Shown piece after piece: positions 9,680 through 19,798 of a stretch of 64,000 bases of DNA (the first letter of the stretch is position 1; each line of letters starts with the position of its first letter). The notes below the pieces were generated by a model. That model saw only the letters and a list, made by a program, of their open reading frames with translations. It did not search any database and was not told where the DNA came from. This DNA is from Strigamia acuminata (Eukaryota; Arthropoda; Chilopoda; Geophilomorpha; Linotaeniidae). The translations under genes and the position numbers were made by a program. The stretch covers positions 63,497,369 to 63,561,368 of the forward strand of contig OX442314.1 in assembly GCA_949358305.1 (NCBI GenBank), given 5' to 3'.

Positions 9680-10573
9680 TGCTGCGATCCGGGTTTTTAT
9701 CCACTTAATTTCTAATAAATTAAGCAGAAACCGCAGGTGAATGCTTTACAAGACTTATATCGCGGCCGAAACTTGTCTAGGGTTAAGTTTACGGAAATAG
9801 GAATAAAAAGACAGTTTATTATGGTAATAAAAATCACACAAATGTTTTATTCGATAAATTACAATATATACTAATTATGATTATGAATATCACAGAATAA
9901 AATGAGCGGGAAACAATGAAACAAAGGAAGGGCTTGCAACGACTGTTGCAAGCTACAAAGCGTCAGAAATGGCGCTTAAACAACTTGAAGTTGTTAGGCG
10001 AAGGCAAATTGTCTTCGTTCTACGAACTCACGAACGATGGTCGAAGACGATGGTTCTCGTGGGCTCCTTCTACGGCTCGTGCGACGGCTCGGCGGCGGTG
10101 GTTGACGGCTGTAGGCGTCCGGCTTTCGTACGATGGCGGTGGCTGTCGTTCGCGCAACAGCGACGGCGATGGTTCACGATCGTCGGGAATCTTCTCTTCT
10201 CGATTGCTGGAATTAGCGACGGCTAATTCAAGCAGGATTGCTGGCTTTGTGCGTTTGATACACAAAGATAGCAGGTGAAACTGAGTTACAACGGTCCTCT
10301 ATCAATACTTTTCTTTCAGGAGCAAAAGCAGTGATGTTGAGGTTGTTGTTGTATTTTTCAGAGTCCCGATTTGAGCCAAGACGCGAGCCCAGCACGCTTC
10401 AATATTGCGCAGAAAACCTGCGCACTTAGCTCAAATGGGTGCAACTAGTGGTTATTACACCATATTGCACCATAACGGCTAATAACCGTTTTCACCCCGG
10501 ACAACCTGGGGTGATATGTGCCTAGAGAGGATTTCTCCCCTCGGTCACATGATCTGACTTGGCGTGTGCCACA
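9680..10573 (-). repeat. 5' LTR of element A
   Basis: The inner edge is firm: TG at 9680, two bases from the primer binding site, exactly as in element B. The outer edge is set at 10573, where the plus strand reads GTGCCACA. In element orientation this gives a start of TGTGGCAC, matching TGTGGTGA in B. Minus-strand AATAAA signals occur at 9815-9820 and nearby, as expected for R. The Arg/Ala-rich short frames at 9.9-10.3 kb are not genes. The length of about 894 bp is an estimate until the partner LTR is seen. Confidence 0.65.
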
Positions 10574-11882
10574 GTCAAATTAATTAGAAGATAATTAATT
10601 TAATCTTCTAAGTTGGTGAATATTTTGAGATCACCACACATCAGCATGGTAAGCCGTTGCCAATTGCCATCCATATTTTTAAGCCCTTCAATACCCCTAA
10701 GTAAACACCAAACACAAATTAAATTAAAGAAAAAAAGAGACAAAAAAGAAAAGAAGAAAAAAAGCAGCAGCAAATTCCATTCAACTCGGAGCAACCGTGT
10801 GCACTTAATTAATTTCATATGCAGAACTACCCTCTGCAATTGGATTATAGGTTTGATTGAAAATGTAAATTTTAGCTTCTTTAAAACGAAAGAAAGAAAG
10901 AAAGAAAGAAAAAGGAAAAAAGAAGGGAGAAAAAAATTGGAAAATAGTTTTCTCGGTGTTAAAGAAAGGCGATAAGTCTCTCTCTTCTTTTGCACTAGCT
11001 GCAAATGTCCTCTTTGCACCGGGGTCCCTTAATGACTCGATTTTGGCGTTGTAGCATCCGACTTGTCTAGATTGCCTTCCTATTTCATTGCGCGTCTGTG
11101 TGAAATCACCTCGCAGGATTCATCGCGGCCCAACACACTCGGATGCTTGTTTGGCGCGTGCGAGATGATATTTTGCACCTTTAGTTTTGCATATTTAGAC
11201 CCGCGTGTGTCGGGTACCTGCGGGAGCTGGCGCGTTATAAATCAGCGCCCGAGTGCCTTTTACCTGAGCATCTCATCAACGCTTAATTGGTCCCTCAAGA
11301 AAATGGCGAAGATTTCAAGAGAGCCAAATGGAATAAAGGTGTTTTCATCAAGTAGAAAGTGGGGTGTGGTCGAGTGGACAATCGATGGGGATAAGTGAAG
11401 GGAGAAATGCAGACTGACTGGTCTCGCGAGAAGAGGGAAAAAGAAAATTTCTATCAAAAGAAAAGAAAAGAAAAGAAACGAAGAGAAGAGAAGCGTGCAT
11501 GCATCACCTCGGTCTCCTGTTTAACAAAAATTTGTTTCTCTTTTGTCCTTTAAGCTGTTGCAAACCGCAGTTTCCTGTCTACTTTGTTGCTTTCGCTCTT
11601 TTCAACGCGGCAACACGAACGCAGGGGGACACTTTTTCGCATTTATTGCCGGAATTAATTTTTCAACATTTTTTTTACCAATTACAATATTAAAAACGAC
11701 TGTCTCAAACATTGATTTAGACAGGTTTAAACCAGATAAACCAGTATAAATGACTTTTCCAATGTACCGAGAGTGATTCAGCAGAAAACACCAATACGAG
11801 AAGAAGAAAAAAAAGACAAAGAAAAAGAAAAGGAAAAAGAAAAAGGAATGGTACTATTAACTGTGGATAAACCTTCGAGTTC
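10574..11882. other. Non-coding stretch right of element A
   Basis: AT-rich DNA with A-rich low-complexity tracts, including (AAAG)n near 10,892 and (AAAAG)n near 11,458. A perfect 9-bp-arm hairpin (TTAGAAGAT...ATCTTCTAA, 10584-10611) lies just outside the LTR of element A. A TATAAA at 11236-11241 followed by TCATC near 11,273 is weakly promoter-like. No convincing coding frame or RNA gene. Confidence 0.5.
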
Positions 11883-11961
11883 TGCGGTGTATTTGCACCA
11901 CAAGAAATTGTGCAGGTTAGAGCACATTGCTAACAATACAATGTACAAGGCATCATGCAGC
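11883..11961 (+). repeat. Dispersed repeat family 1, copy 1
   Basis: This stretch recurs in inverted orientation at 51,831-51,922. Both contain GGTGTATTTGCACCACAAG, then AATTGTGCAGGTT and ACAATACAATGTA, ending in GCATCATGC. The copies are diverged and carry small insertions, and the reading frame is not kept between them. It is therefore a decayed interspersed element rather than an exon. The superfamily is not recognised. Confidence 0.6.
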
Positions 11962-13608
11962 TTCCAGAGATGCACCGACAGTGCTGTAGCATTCCGAGGC
12001 ATTTCTAAAGATTTGAAGAGGCTAAATTGCTCGTTGGAAGTCCACGGAGCACTTTGGACATTGCAACAACCTGTCTGATTGTCGGCATCAATTATTCACT
12101 TTTCGGTTGCAGTTATTAACTAATCTTTCTCCACAAAGCATAAAAATTTCATTCAAATTGTTCAACTCCAGCACGTGTGGCCCTCGAGATTGCAAAAGAA
12201 AAGAGGGCGGGATTTAAGTTGCAAACATTTGCCGGAATTTTAAAGTCGGGGATTAAAACTTTTCCAGCAGCAGCTGCAGCAGCGACTTGAAGAAAAATGC
12301 GAGAAAGACCATTGGTAATACGAGCCGAGTGTTCCGGTTGGTCATCTGGGAGAGACATTACCGCTGTAATCTCCACCCACGATGTTACCTTTTCGAATAC
12401 CAATCGCGCAATGCGTTAATAATTGATAATTCGCGCTACGAGCTGAATAAAACTCACTCGCGAGTGGAGTTTCAGCGACTAATCAAACTTATCGATTATC
12501 AGAAAAGAAGTCGTGATACTCGTGGAAACTGATGCCGAAACAACTTAAATTTAATCCTCATTAGTCTCGAGTCTTAGTACTTGAGCACAAACTTCAATTT
12601 TTAACTCGAATGATTCGCAAGACCCGAGAGAGAGAGAATCGAGTCGAGTTTGGAGCTCGAAAGCAGCCAAAATGCGCTCTAAGCATGTTTTGTTTCAGCT
12701 CGCTGTGTCGGAGGCGTTCCACCAATGTATTTAGAGGGATTTTGTTTTGCATCTCCAACACAACCGCCAACGAATGCCTCCCCGTTCCCGTCCCCGTCCC
12801 TGCGTCTATTCTCATTGAATAATGGCCTCGTGCGAGCGTCCATCACCCAACAGTTTGATCGATTAAAAGGCTCTCCGAAGAAAGATGATGTCGCGCAAGT
12901 TCGACGCATTCCGCACGCCGGAAGTGAAATGACGACTTAACTTCATCAACAGATTTGCCATCAATCTCGGGCCAGATAAATGTCACAGATTAGACTACCT
13001 TACGCCGTTTGGTTTGTCGATGCGCTCGATAATTGTTTCTCAATAATTGTAAAAACGCGAAAACTCGAGTCCGTTCTCCGGTGCAGTGCAGTGCAGTGCA
13101 GTGCAGCAGATCATTAAACTGGCAGCGGTTTATGCCACCACAATTGATTAGGTAATTGTTTAGTGTATTGTGTGCTTGGCGGGGAAAACTGAAAGGTTTC
13201 TGCCGCTGATTTCCCGCAGCCAAAAAATGTTGTTTGCAACCGGCAAAGCACAAACCCGCGATTAGCCCCACAGACAGATATACGTCTTAATTCAGTCGGA
13301 TGATAAAATCATCAAATTCCAAGTTATGTGCGAGTTCAACGAGTGGAAAATGCTTCGCACAAATAGGTTAGTAACGGCTCACCATGCCGATCACCTGTTC
13401 CCATTTGACCACACGAGCTAAGCAGCAGCGGGCCCCGGTCAGTGTTAAGTGACCCTATCCTTGTACCTCGTCTCATTCCAACTTGCTCGTTTCCATGGCA
13501 AACGCCCATCTGTCACTTGGACTCCTAACAGGCTTTTCCGCGGTTAGCCGACTTCTCGCTGCGATTCGAAGGCGCACGAACAATGTGCTACAACACACTC
13601 TCTGCTGT
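11962..13608. other. Non-coding stretch
   Basis: Mixed-composition DNA without a supported gene. It holds a pentanucleotide microsatellite (GTGCA repeated five times, 13081-13105). Short open frames on both strands overlap one another and show no domain, splice pattern or codon bias. Confidence 0.5.
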
Positions 13609-13726
13609 ATTGGATAATCCTTATTTCAACTTCAAACAAGTTTGAACATACTTGCATTACCTTACTTCTACTTCTTCATTGTTTACTTTACTTTACTTTA
13701 CTTCCAAGTGTAAACGCACCTTTATA
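13609..13726 (+). repeat. Dispersed repeat family 2, copy 1
   Basis: About 118 bp that recur in the same orientation at 46,011-46,132. Shared features in order are ATTGGATAATCCTTA, CTTCAAACAAGT, GAACATACTTG, ACCTTACTTCTACTTC, a (TTTAC)n run and CCAAGTGTNAACNCACCTTTA. The number of TTTAC units differs between copies. It is a short non-coding interspersed element, possibly a MITE. Confidence 0.7.
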
Positions 13727-16385
13727 CACCCAACGACCGAAGCCGTGACAAATGCTGTCCTCCAGTCCTTGAGATTTAGATTTGTGTCCAATCAAAATAT
13801 AATTGCCAGTCTTCCGCGAATTAAAATGTAAAAATAGAGATAAATTATGCATATAATTTCGGTGTGTGACATTACGTGGAATAGAAGAATAAAAAATGCA
13901 ACAGTCGCGTTGTAATTTTTCTGAGTTGCCGGGAAATGCATAATGCATAAGCCTCGGCTAGGCCTTGAATTATCTATTGATTATTCCAAACATTCTATAA
14001 ATTAATAATCACCATGTACAACACAACCAAGGGGACAACAAACACCTTTTTTTTTAGATAAAAATAAAATAAAATAATGAAACATTTATTCTCTCGAGGG
14101 AGCTGTGTATTTGTGAATGTGTATCGAAGTGGTTCGGCCATTTTAATGTGCAATTAAGAGTTTAATGTCCTCGCTTGAGGATGGAAAATGTGTCGAAATA
14201 AATTTGCGGTTTGAACAGCAAAAAGAAAACATGACACAATCGAGTTGTGACAAAATTTCGTTCCGTCATTGTTGGCATAAAAAGTATTATGTGAAATTAA
14301 ATTTATAAATACATGTGCGGACCTGATTTACATGAAATCTAGTCCTCGGCTTACGGGATAGAATAAAATCAACACCGTTGCCGATGCTTTACATGTAAAT
14401 TAGAAAAGCCAGTCGCAACAGTTTGACTGTAAATGAACGACAAGTAGCGAAATATTTCGTAAATGAAGAGAGTTGTGTGTGTGCTTGTGTACAAAAAGCA
14501 AACATTTCCCCCGAGCCAACGCAGAAAAGCCATAGTTACATTACATCAAATCATTCTAATTGTAATTGTCCAACGAAACCGGAAATTTCCCATTAGACCA
14601 AAATATTCCTAAATTTTCAATTTTTTTTTCTAAGCACTTTTCCTGTGCACGATTTTCCAGCACTGTTTGATTATTCCTCCATCTTGCAAACTCATATTAA
14701 TAAGTTTTCCATTTTCTTTTCATCAAAAATACAAAATGTTTATTTTCCCATCGAATAATTGAATTTCCAGACATCTTTTATTTGAATAATAATAAAAAAA
14801 AAAAAAAATAAATAAAAAAAAAAATGAAAAAATGTTATTAAAATTTCCAAGCGTGTTTTTTAAATTTCCATTGGCCTGCATTGCAGCATTCTAGCCAGTC
14901 CTCTCTATCTCTCCCTCACTCCTAAATCAAGCCATTATCAAACCCGCCTTGATCCACCCATTAATTTGTCTGATCCGATCCTCCTGGTCAATTGTTTTAA
15001 TTCCTTCCATTCCTTCCATCCGTTTCCACCCCTAGCACGAGTGTTGGCCGTTGCTGCCTTCAACATATTCCACCTGCATCGTTTTATAACAGTAATCAAT
15101 TCATATTCCCGAGAAGACCACTGGAGAGAGAGGGCGCAGGTGTTTTGCTTCGCCTTGTTAAAAAAACAAGGATGATGGGGCTAAGGGACATAAGGGTAAA
15201 ACCGTTTGAACAAGGGGAGGGTAAAGGAAGTTAAGGGGCACAGACAAGCGAGACAAATGCTTAGGTGTGTGACTCGAAAGGCAAATACGAATCCCCCATT
15301 CTTTCCTCTCCATTTCCGCTCGTCATATACATCTTTCAGGTGTGGACTCTTGAAAATGCAGGTGAGAAAACAAACTGTTGACTTCATTCCACCCTCGAGC
15401 AAACACCGGATAAAAGACGACAACATCTTATCTTCATTTTCTTATCCCCGAAAAATTCCAGCCAAAGGGCAGGAAAAAAAATTATTGTCTTTTTTTTTCC
15501 CAAAACATTTTCTACAAGATTTCAAACACGCACATTTAATTTTTTTTTTTTCATTTTCATTTAATTTGATTAGAAAAACAACTTTTTCGGTCATCGTCAC
15601 TTCGGTATCCATCGTCTTTCAATTTTTATCAATTTCAAACATTTTTGCTGCAGTTTTGCAATTTGTGACGTCGTGGGGATAAAAAATGACAATTTTCTCA
15701 CTTTTTACCTCCGAAATGGTAAAAAATTTCAATTCCCTTCTAATTTTGTTCCATTTGGCACTCAAAATCCATTCGGAAATTTAAACTTTTTAATTTCACA
15801 TGAGTGGCACTTTAAACGAGATCAAATGCAGCCTGCCTTGCCTGCTCGCCTTGCCTTGCCTGCACCAGCAATTGCAATTGCTGTCAACTGTCTCCTCATT
15901 TATCCTCGCTTCGATTTACTCAATCCCCGTATACAAATATTGAACTTTGCCACAAAAGTGGCGAAACAGGAAATGGGTGGGGCCGCCCTCACACTACCAG
16001 TTCGTCTATTGGTCTTTCCCACAACACAGAAAGGGACACACAATCAAAACCTGCAAATGCAACCAAAGTACACACTTCAATCCAAATTCCTATCCGTTTA
16101 CCTCTGATACAAAACAGATGACAAAATCTCGTGTAGATAAACTGCTGCTAGCAAAGGCCACGAGCAACAGGCCAGCACTAAAGATAAATGCTGCCAGAGT
16201 GCACTGTATTTGCTCTATAATATATCTTCGCTTAACAGTCCTGACGCCATCAATAACCTTCCCAAAAACCACGTCCCGGTCTCCGACAAACGTCTCAATC
16301 CAAACCACCTATGCCCACATGCTTGAAAACGCACTTATCGCAATTCTTACCATACCGGGCGTTAGCAACTTTTCCAAATACAAGA
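13727..16385. other. Non-coding stretch
   Basis: AT-rich, with A/T homopolymer runs at 14.04, 14.79 and 15.54 kb. A + frame near 15.2-15.7 kb is rich in Phe/Ser because of poly-T DNA and is not gene-like. No RNA gene or element was recognised. Confidence 0.45.
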
Positions 16386-16432
16386 CACGGCAATACCACG
16401 CTCAAAACACCGGTTGATTCTCGTTCGAACGT
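16386..16432 (+). pseudogene. 5S rRNA-derived fragment, copy 1
   Basis: Resembles the 5' third of eukaryotic 5S rRNA (CGGCCATACCACGCTGAAAA..CACCGGTTCTCGTCCGA) with one A for C, one C for G and a 4-nt insertion before CTCGT. The internal promoter region of 5S downstream is not recognisable, so it cannot be a functional gene. Confidence 0.65.
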
Positions 16433-16505
16433 CAATATTTTGGAATTCATACCGTAATGGACATTTGCTACTTTTCAAACACTTAAAACATAAACTTAAA
16501 CATAA

Positions 16506-16547
16506 ACGGCCATACCACGCTGAAAACACCGGTTCCCGTCCGAGTTA
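16506..16547 (+). pseudogene. 5S rRNA-derived fragment, copy 2
   Basis: A better match than copy 1. ACGGCCATACCACGCTGAAA, then ACACCGGTTCCCGTCCGA, agrees almost base for base with the start of 5S rRNA; a short deletion then leads into AGTTAA. The rest of 5S is missing. The shared GGC(C/A)ATACC start lies 119 bp from that of copy 1, about one 5S gene length. This suggests a decayed head-to-tail dimer or a 5S-headed SINE. Confidence 0.75.
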
Positions 16548-19392
16548 AATTCACTACAGTCGTGTTGGAGGGCTATTTATTCGCAAATGTGCCTTTTATT
16601 ATTTTTTAAACAGAAAGGAACACGGAATAAATGTAAACGAAACCCCTAAAATCAGTTGCAGAAGCTTTAAAACTTTTTATTTCCTTTGCTACCTCGTACC
16701 GGTTATCGGTGTATTAAAGTAGACCTTTTTTTCTCTTTCCTTTTTTTTTATTCTGCGAATTCCGTGATCCCCCGGGGGTCGCAATCCAGTATTAGAGAAA
16801 CACTCCTATATTGCGATAATAACTTAAACCAGATCTAAAAATGTAACTAAATTCTATTACTGCTGCCTGCATTTTTTTTTATGCCTTTCCCAGCTAAAAC
16901 ATGATTAATTTCGTCAGCATCACCAGGGACAGAGAAGGGAGTTAGTTATACAGGGGTCCAAAGCGAACCATATGTGCGAGACCGAAAACCCTAGAAGTAT
17001 ACTTACACTTGATTGCATTTCATCCCATTTTTAAAACTCGACTGCAAATTTGAATTAAAATGCGGTTTGAAGCCGCGACTTCGTTTCGGCAATAATTCAT
17101 ATACTGTTGCGTTGCGTTACAAACGTCCCCGCAGTCGAATACTAATATTTAACTAACTAATTGTTTAAATTAAGCGAATCTAACACAAAATCCCACGTAA
17201 TTCCGCATAATTTCCCAAATCACAACTAAATAAAATAAAATAAAACTTCGTTGCAACAGAAGAAAAGATTTTTTCAAAAAACAAACAAACAATGGCTAGC
17301 GGTAATCGTTTGCGCCTTGCCCCCTGCGCCGTGCGCCTTGCAACGGCTCAAATTCAATAATTATACGGCAAGTTGGTCGCGATCAAACCCCAAGTGGGAC
17401 CAGATTTCACAGTGGATGTTCAATTAATCCCGGCAACCCCCTTTCCTCCCCTCACTTCGCCTCAGCTCACCTCCCCGTGTTCTTGCAAGCCTGTCTTGCC
17501 TTTCCCCCCTTTGTATAAATCAAGTGAGATAAACGACATCGTTCGAGAAGAATCTCATGCAAGACAAGTGGACTTTGACCAACTCCAAGGCCGATACCCC
17601 AATCAGAATGAGCGCGCGGACCCCACAAAACGAAAGGAAAGGACATAAATAAACAAAAAGTGAATTACGGCTTAATGCGTTCGCACTCAATTTGTCATTC
17701 AAATTCGAGCGCAAACAATGGGAATGGGAGGCGGAGAAAGAAAAAGTGTATAAAGCGGACGAAGTTGTAGCACTTACCGTGTATCGCACTCAATCCAGAT
17801 GCTAAAAAATCCTCGGTTTTACAAACAGTTGGCGTCACCATTCCATTCCCGACGAGAATAAAGCAAATAAAACAAACCAAATCAAATCCCGAGTGGAATG
17901 CACTAGGACGACCGAGTCAGAGCTCCTCGCATGCCGCTGACTGCGCGTCAACTGGCCACCGGGAACAGAGAGACACGCTCGGGCGGGCTCTGGCTCTGTT
18001 AAGCGCCGGATCAGTTCACTCTGGTGCGCGGGGTGGCGCGCGCAATGAATACAATCCAAAGGAAGTGGATGGATGGGAAGGGAAGGAGGGAGCTGCGCGC
18101 TCGACTCACGAGCCAGCCAACCACCACCAGGTCGATGCAATGAGCTGAGGTGTGCCCGGCGACAAAACTGGGGGCAACACATGCGCATGGAAATGCCATT
18201 TAAGTGAGACAAATAATTCATTCCTTCATTAGTTTAGAAATTAACAATTTTTCTACAACTTTTCCTCACATGGTTTATTTTTATTTTTATAATTTTTTTT
18301 TAAAAATTTCTAACTAATTAATGTTGAATGTGATGCATGCAAAGCTGAGGATGAAATCAAGAGTTGTGGTGAAATGTGCTTTGCTCTGCTCAGTTCTGCT
18401 CTGCTCTGCTCTGCGGCGGGTTTATATTTGATGGTTTGGCTTTTCTGACATTGATGCTTGAAATTTAGCCGATGGGAAACGCGTGTTTAATTTGTGAAAC
18501 ACAATGGTTCGTCCGATTATTTTCTGTGGTCAGTTAAACGGGATTTTTTTTTTTAAAATTCCACAATGACTTTCAAATTGTGCTCATTCCCGAATTCCAG
18601 TTTGTACTTTGACTTTGACACGATGTTTCCAATTTCAAGCGGCAAACTCGCGTCAATTTATGCCTCTAACCAGTTTTTGACCGATTCTCACTAGCTGTGT
18701 GCTACTGGTCAAGTGAAATTGCGGGGAAATCAGTCGGATAATTTGATAAATACGTTGAGAAGATTGTAAAATCGGTTAATTGACAGTTTGGCCGGTCGTT
18801 GCAAATGGGGCGCGGCGAATTTTGACAGACATCATAACAATCGAGATGAAATGGAATTAAGTCCACGTCAGAGACCTCGCACGAATTATTGGCTGAATAT
18901 TAAAACAGTCGGAGCAGAATATAACGCCAGGTATATCCGAAAGGAGGAGGAACAAACGCCAAGAACCCCCTCGGGGGAGGGTGTCAGAAATGAAAAAGAA
19001 AAGAGCGTTGAAAAGTAAAGAGAAAAGCACCAAACCAAGGAAAAAAAGAAGCGGAAAGGCTTTTCCAATATTGAATTCCACTGCACTCTGCTGGAATGGA
19101 ACATGAAGCAAAAGAAAAAGTGAAATAAAATAAAATAAAAAAAAAAAAACTTTTTTTTTAAAAAATAAAAATACGTAAAAAGAAGCACCAACACTAACTT
19201 AAATATTACATTGCCCAAAAGAAAGAAAAAGAAAGATATGCAATTTTCCTTCCATTATATGTCCGTAAGTTACACTTCAACGAAATCAAAATGCAGAAAA
19301 TCTCGCGTTTTAAATTTTTGCTGGGGATTGTCTGAAGCTTCTGATTGGATTAAAAGTTGTCTCTATCCATCCCGACCCCACGGGGATTATAT
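16548..19392. other. Non-coding stretch with a GC-rich island at 17.9-18.2 kb
   Basis: Mostly AT-rich. An island at about 17,900-18,190 is clearly richer in G, C and CpG, with GCGCGGGGTGGCGCGCGC, and could mark a promoter or first exon. A TCAGT initiator-like word lies near 18,010. (TCTGC)n occurs at 18,376-18,415. No open frame here has recognisable domains. Confidence 0.4.
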
Positions 19393-19798
19393 TATTTGTA
19401 CACTATTTTCCCTTATTTTTACACTCACTGACCTTTTACACTATTTTCACTTATTTCTACACTAAACTTCGGAATACTGTAAAAGTAAAATTAATCCCAT
19501 CCACACATAATCTCAACGGAAATTTGTTTAAATTTTCCAAAATCTAGAGATTTTATGCGTTTATTTGCAGTTTTTTTCGAGAAAAACTGGCGGAAGTCGA
19601 CACGTGGTATTCAGAAGTTTAGTGTAAAAGTCAGGGATTTTTAGTGTAAAAGTCAGGAATTTTTAGTGTAAAAGTCAGGGATTTTTAGTGTGAAAAATAA
19701 GAAAAATAGTGTGTCTTGTCAATGAATTTGGTGTAGGAAAAAGTGGTGTAAACTGTAGTTTTTTTAGTGTAAAAATAAGGGAAAATAGTGTACAAATA
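19393..19798. mobile_element. Foldback MITE with 33-bp perfect inverted repeats
   Basis: The sequences at 19393-19425 and 19766-19798 are perfect reverse complements over 33 bp (outer end TATTTGTACACTATTTTCCC). The outermost bases allow a TA target duplication, as in Tc1/mariner-type MITEs. Further imperfect complementarity continues inward, for example around 19,433-19,465 against 19,688-19,715. Inside is a tandem array of three 22-bp units (GTGTAAAAGTCAGGGATTTTTA, 19622-19687). There is no coding capacity. Confidence 0.75.

Larger units (their letters stand above)
1..10573 (-). mobile_element. Ty3/gypsy LTR retrotransposon A (3' end beyond window)
   Basis: A large Ty3/gypsy-type element read on the minus strand. 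From its 5' end: LTR (about 10,573-9,680), primer binding site (9,677-9,660), gag, -1 frameshift signal, pol with PR-RT-RNaseH-integrase order, then a third ORF running past base 1. The 3' LTR and polypurine tract therefore lie outside the window. RT-before-IN order, a DSGA protease, a YLDD reverse transcriptase and a D-D-E integrase with a GPY motif place it in Ty3/gypsy. Its pol and gag closely resemble those of element B at 30.7-43.6 kb, so they are sister families. No stop or frameshift was seen in gag, pol or the visible ORF3, so it may be an intact or recent copy. The outer edge of the 5' LTR is inferred, because the partner LTR is not visible. Confidence 0.9.

Noticed and set aside
11236-11277. 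TATAAA plus TCATC as a promoter with a 31-codon frame after it
   Set aside because: The spacing is too long (39 bp), the initiator is weak and the frame is short.
13681-13703. CRISPR-like or telomere-like arrays in the many short tandem repeats
   Set aside because: Units are simple microsatellites without spacers, and no telomeric repeat occurs.
16506-16547. A functional 5S rRNA gene
   Set aside because: Only the first third of 5S is present; the internal control region and the terminator context are missing.
17900-18190. GC-rich island as a first coding exon on the minus strand
   Set aside because: Open frames exist on the minus strand, but two overlap in different frames, neither has a recognisable domain, and no clear splice donor follows.
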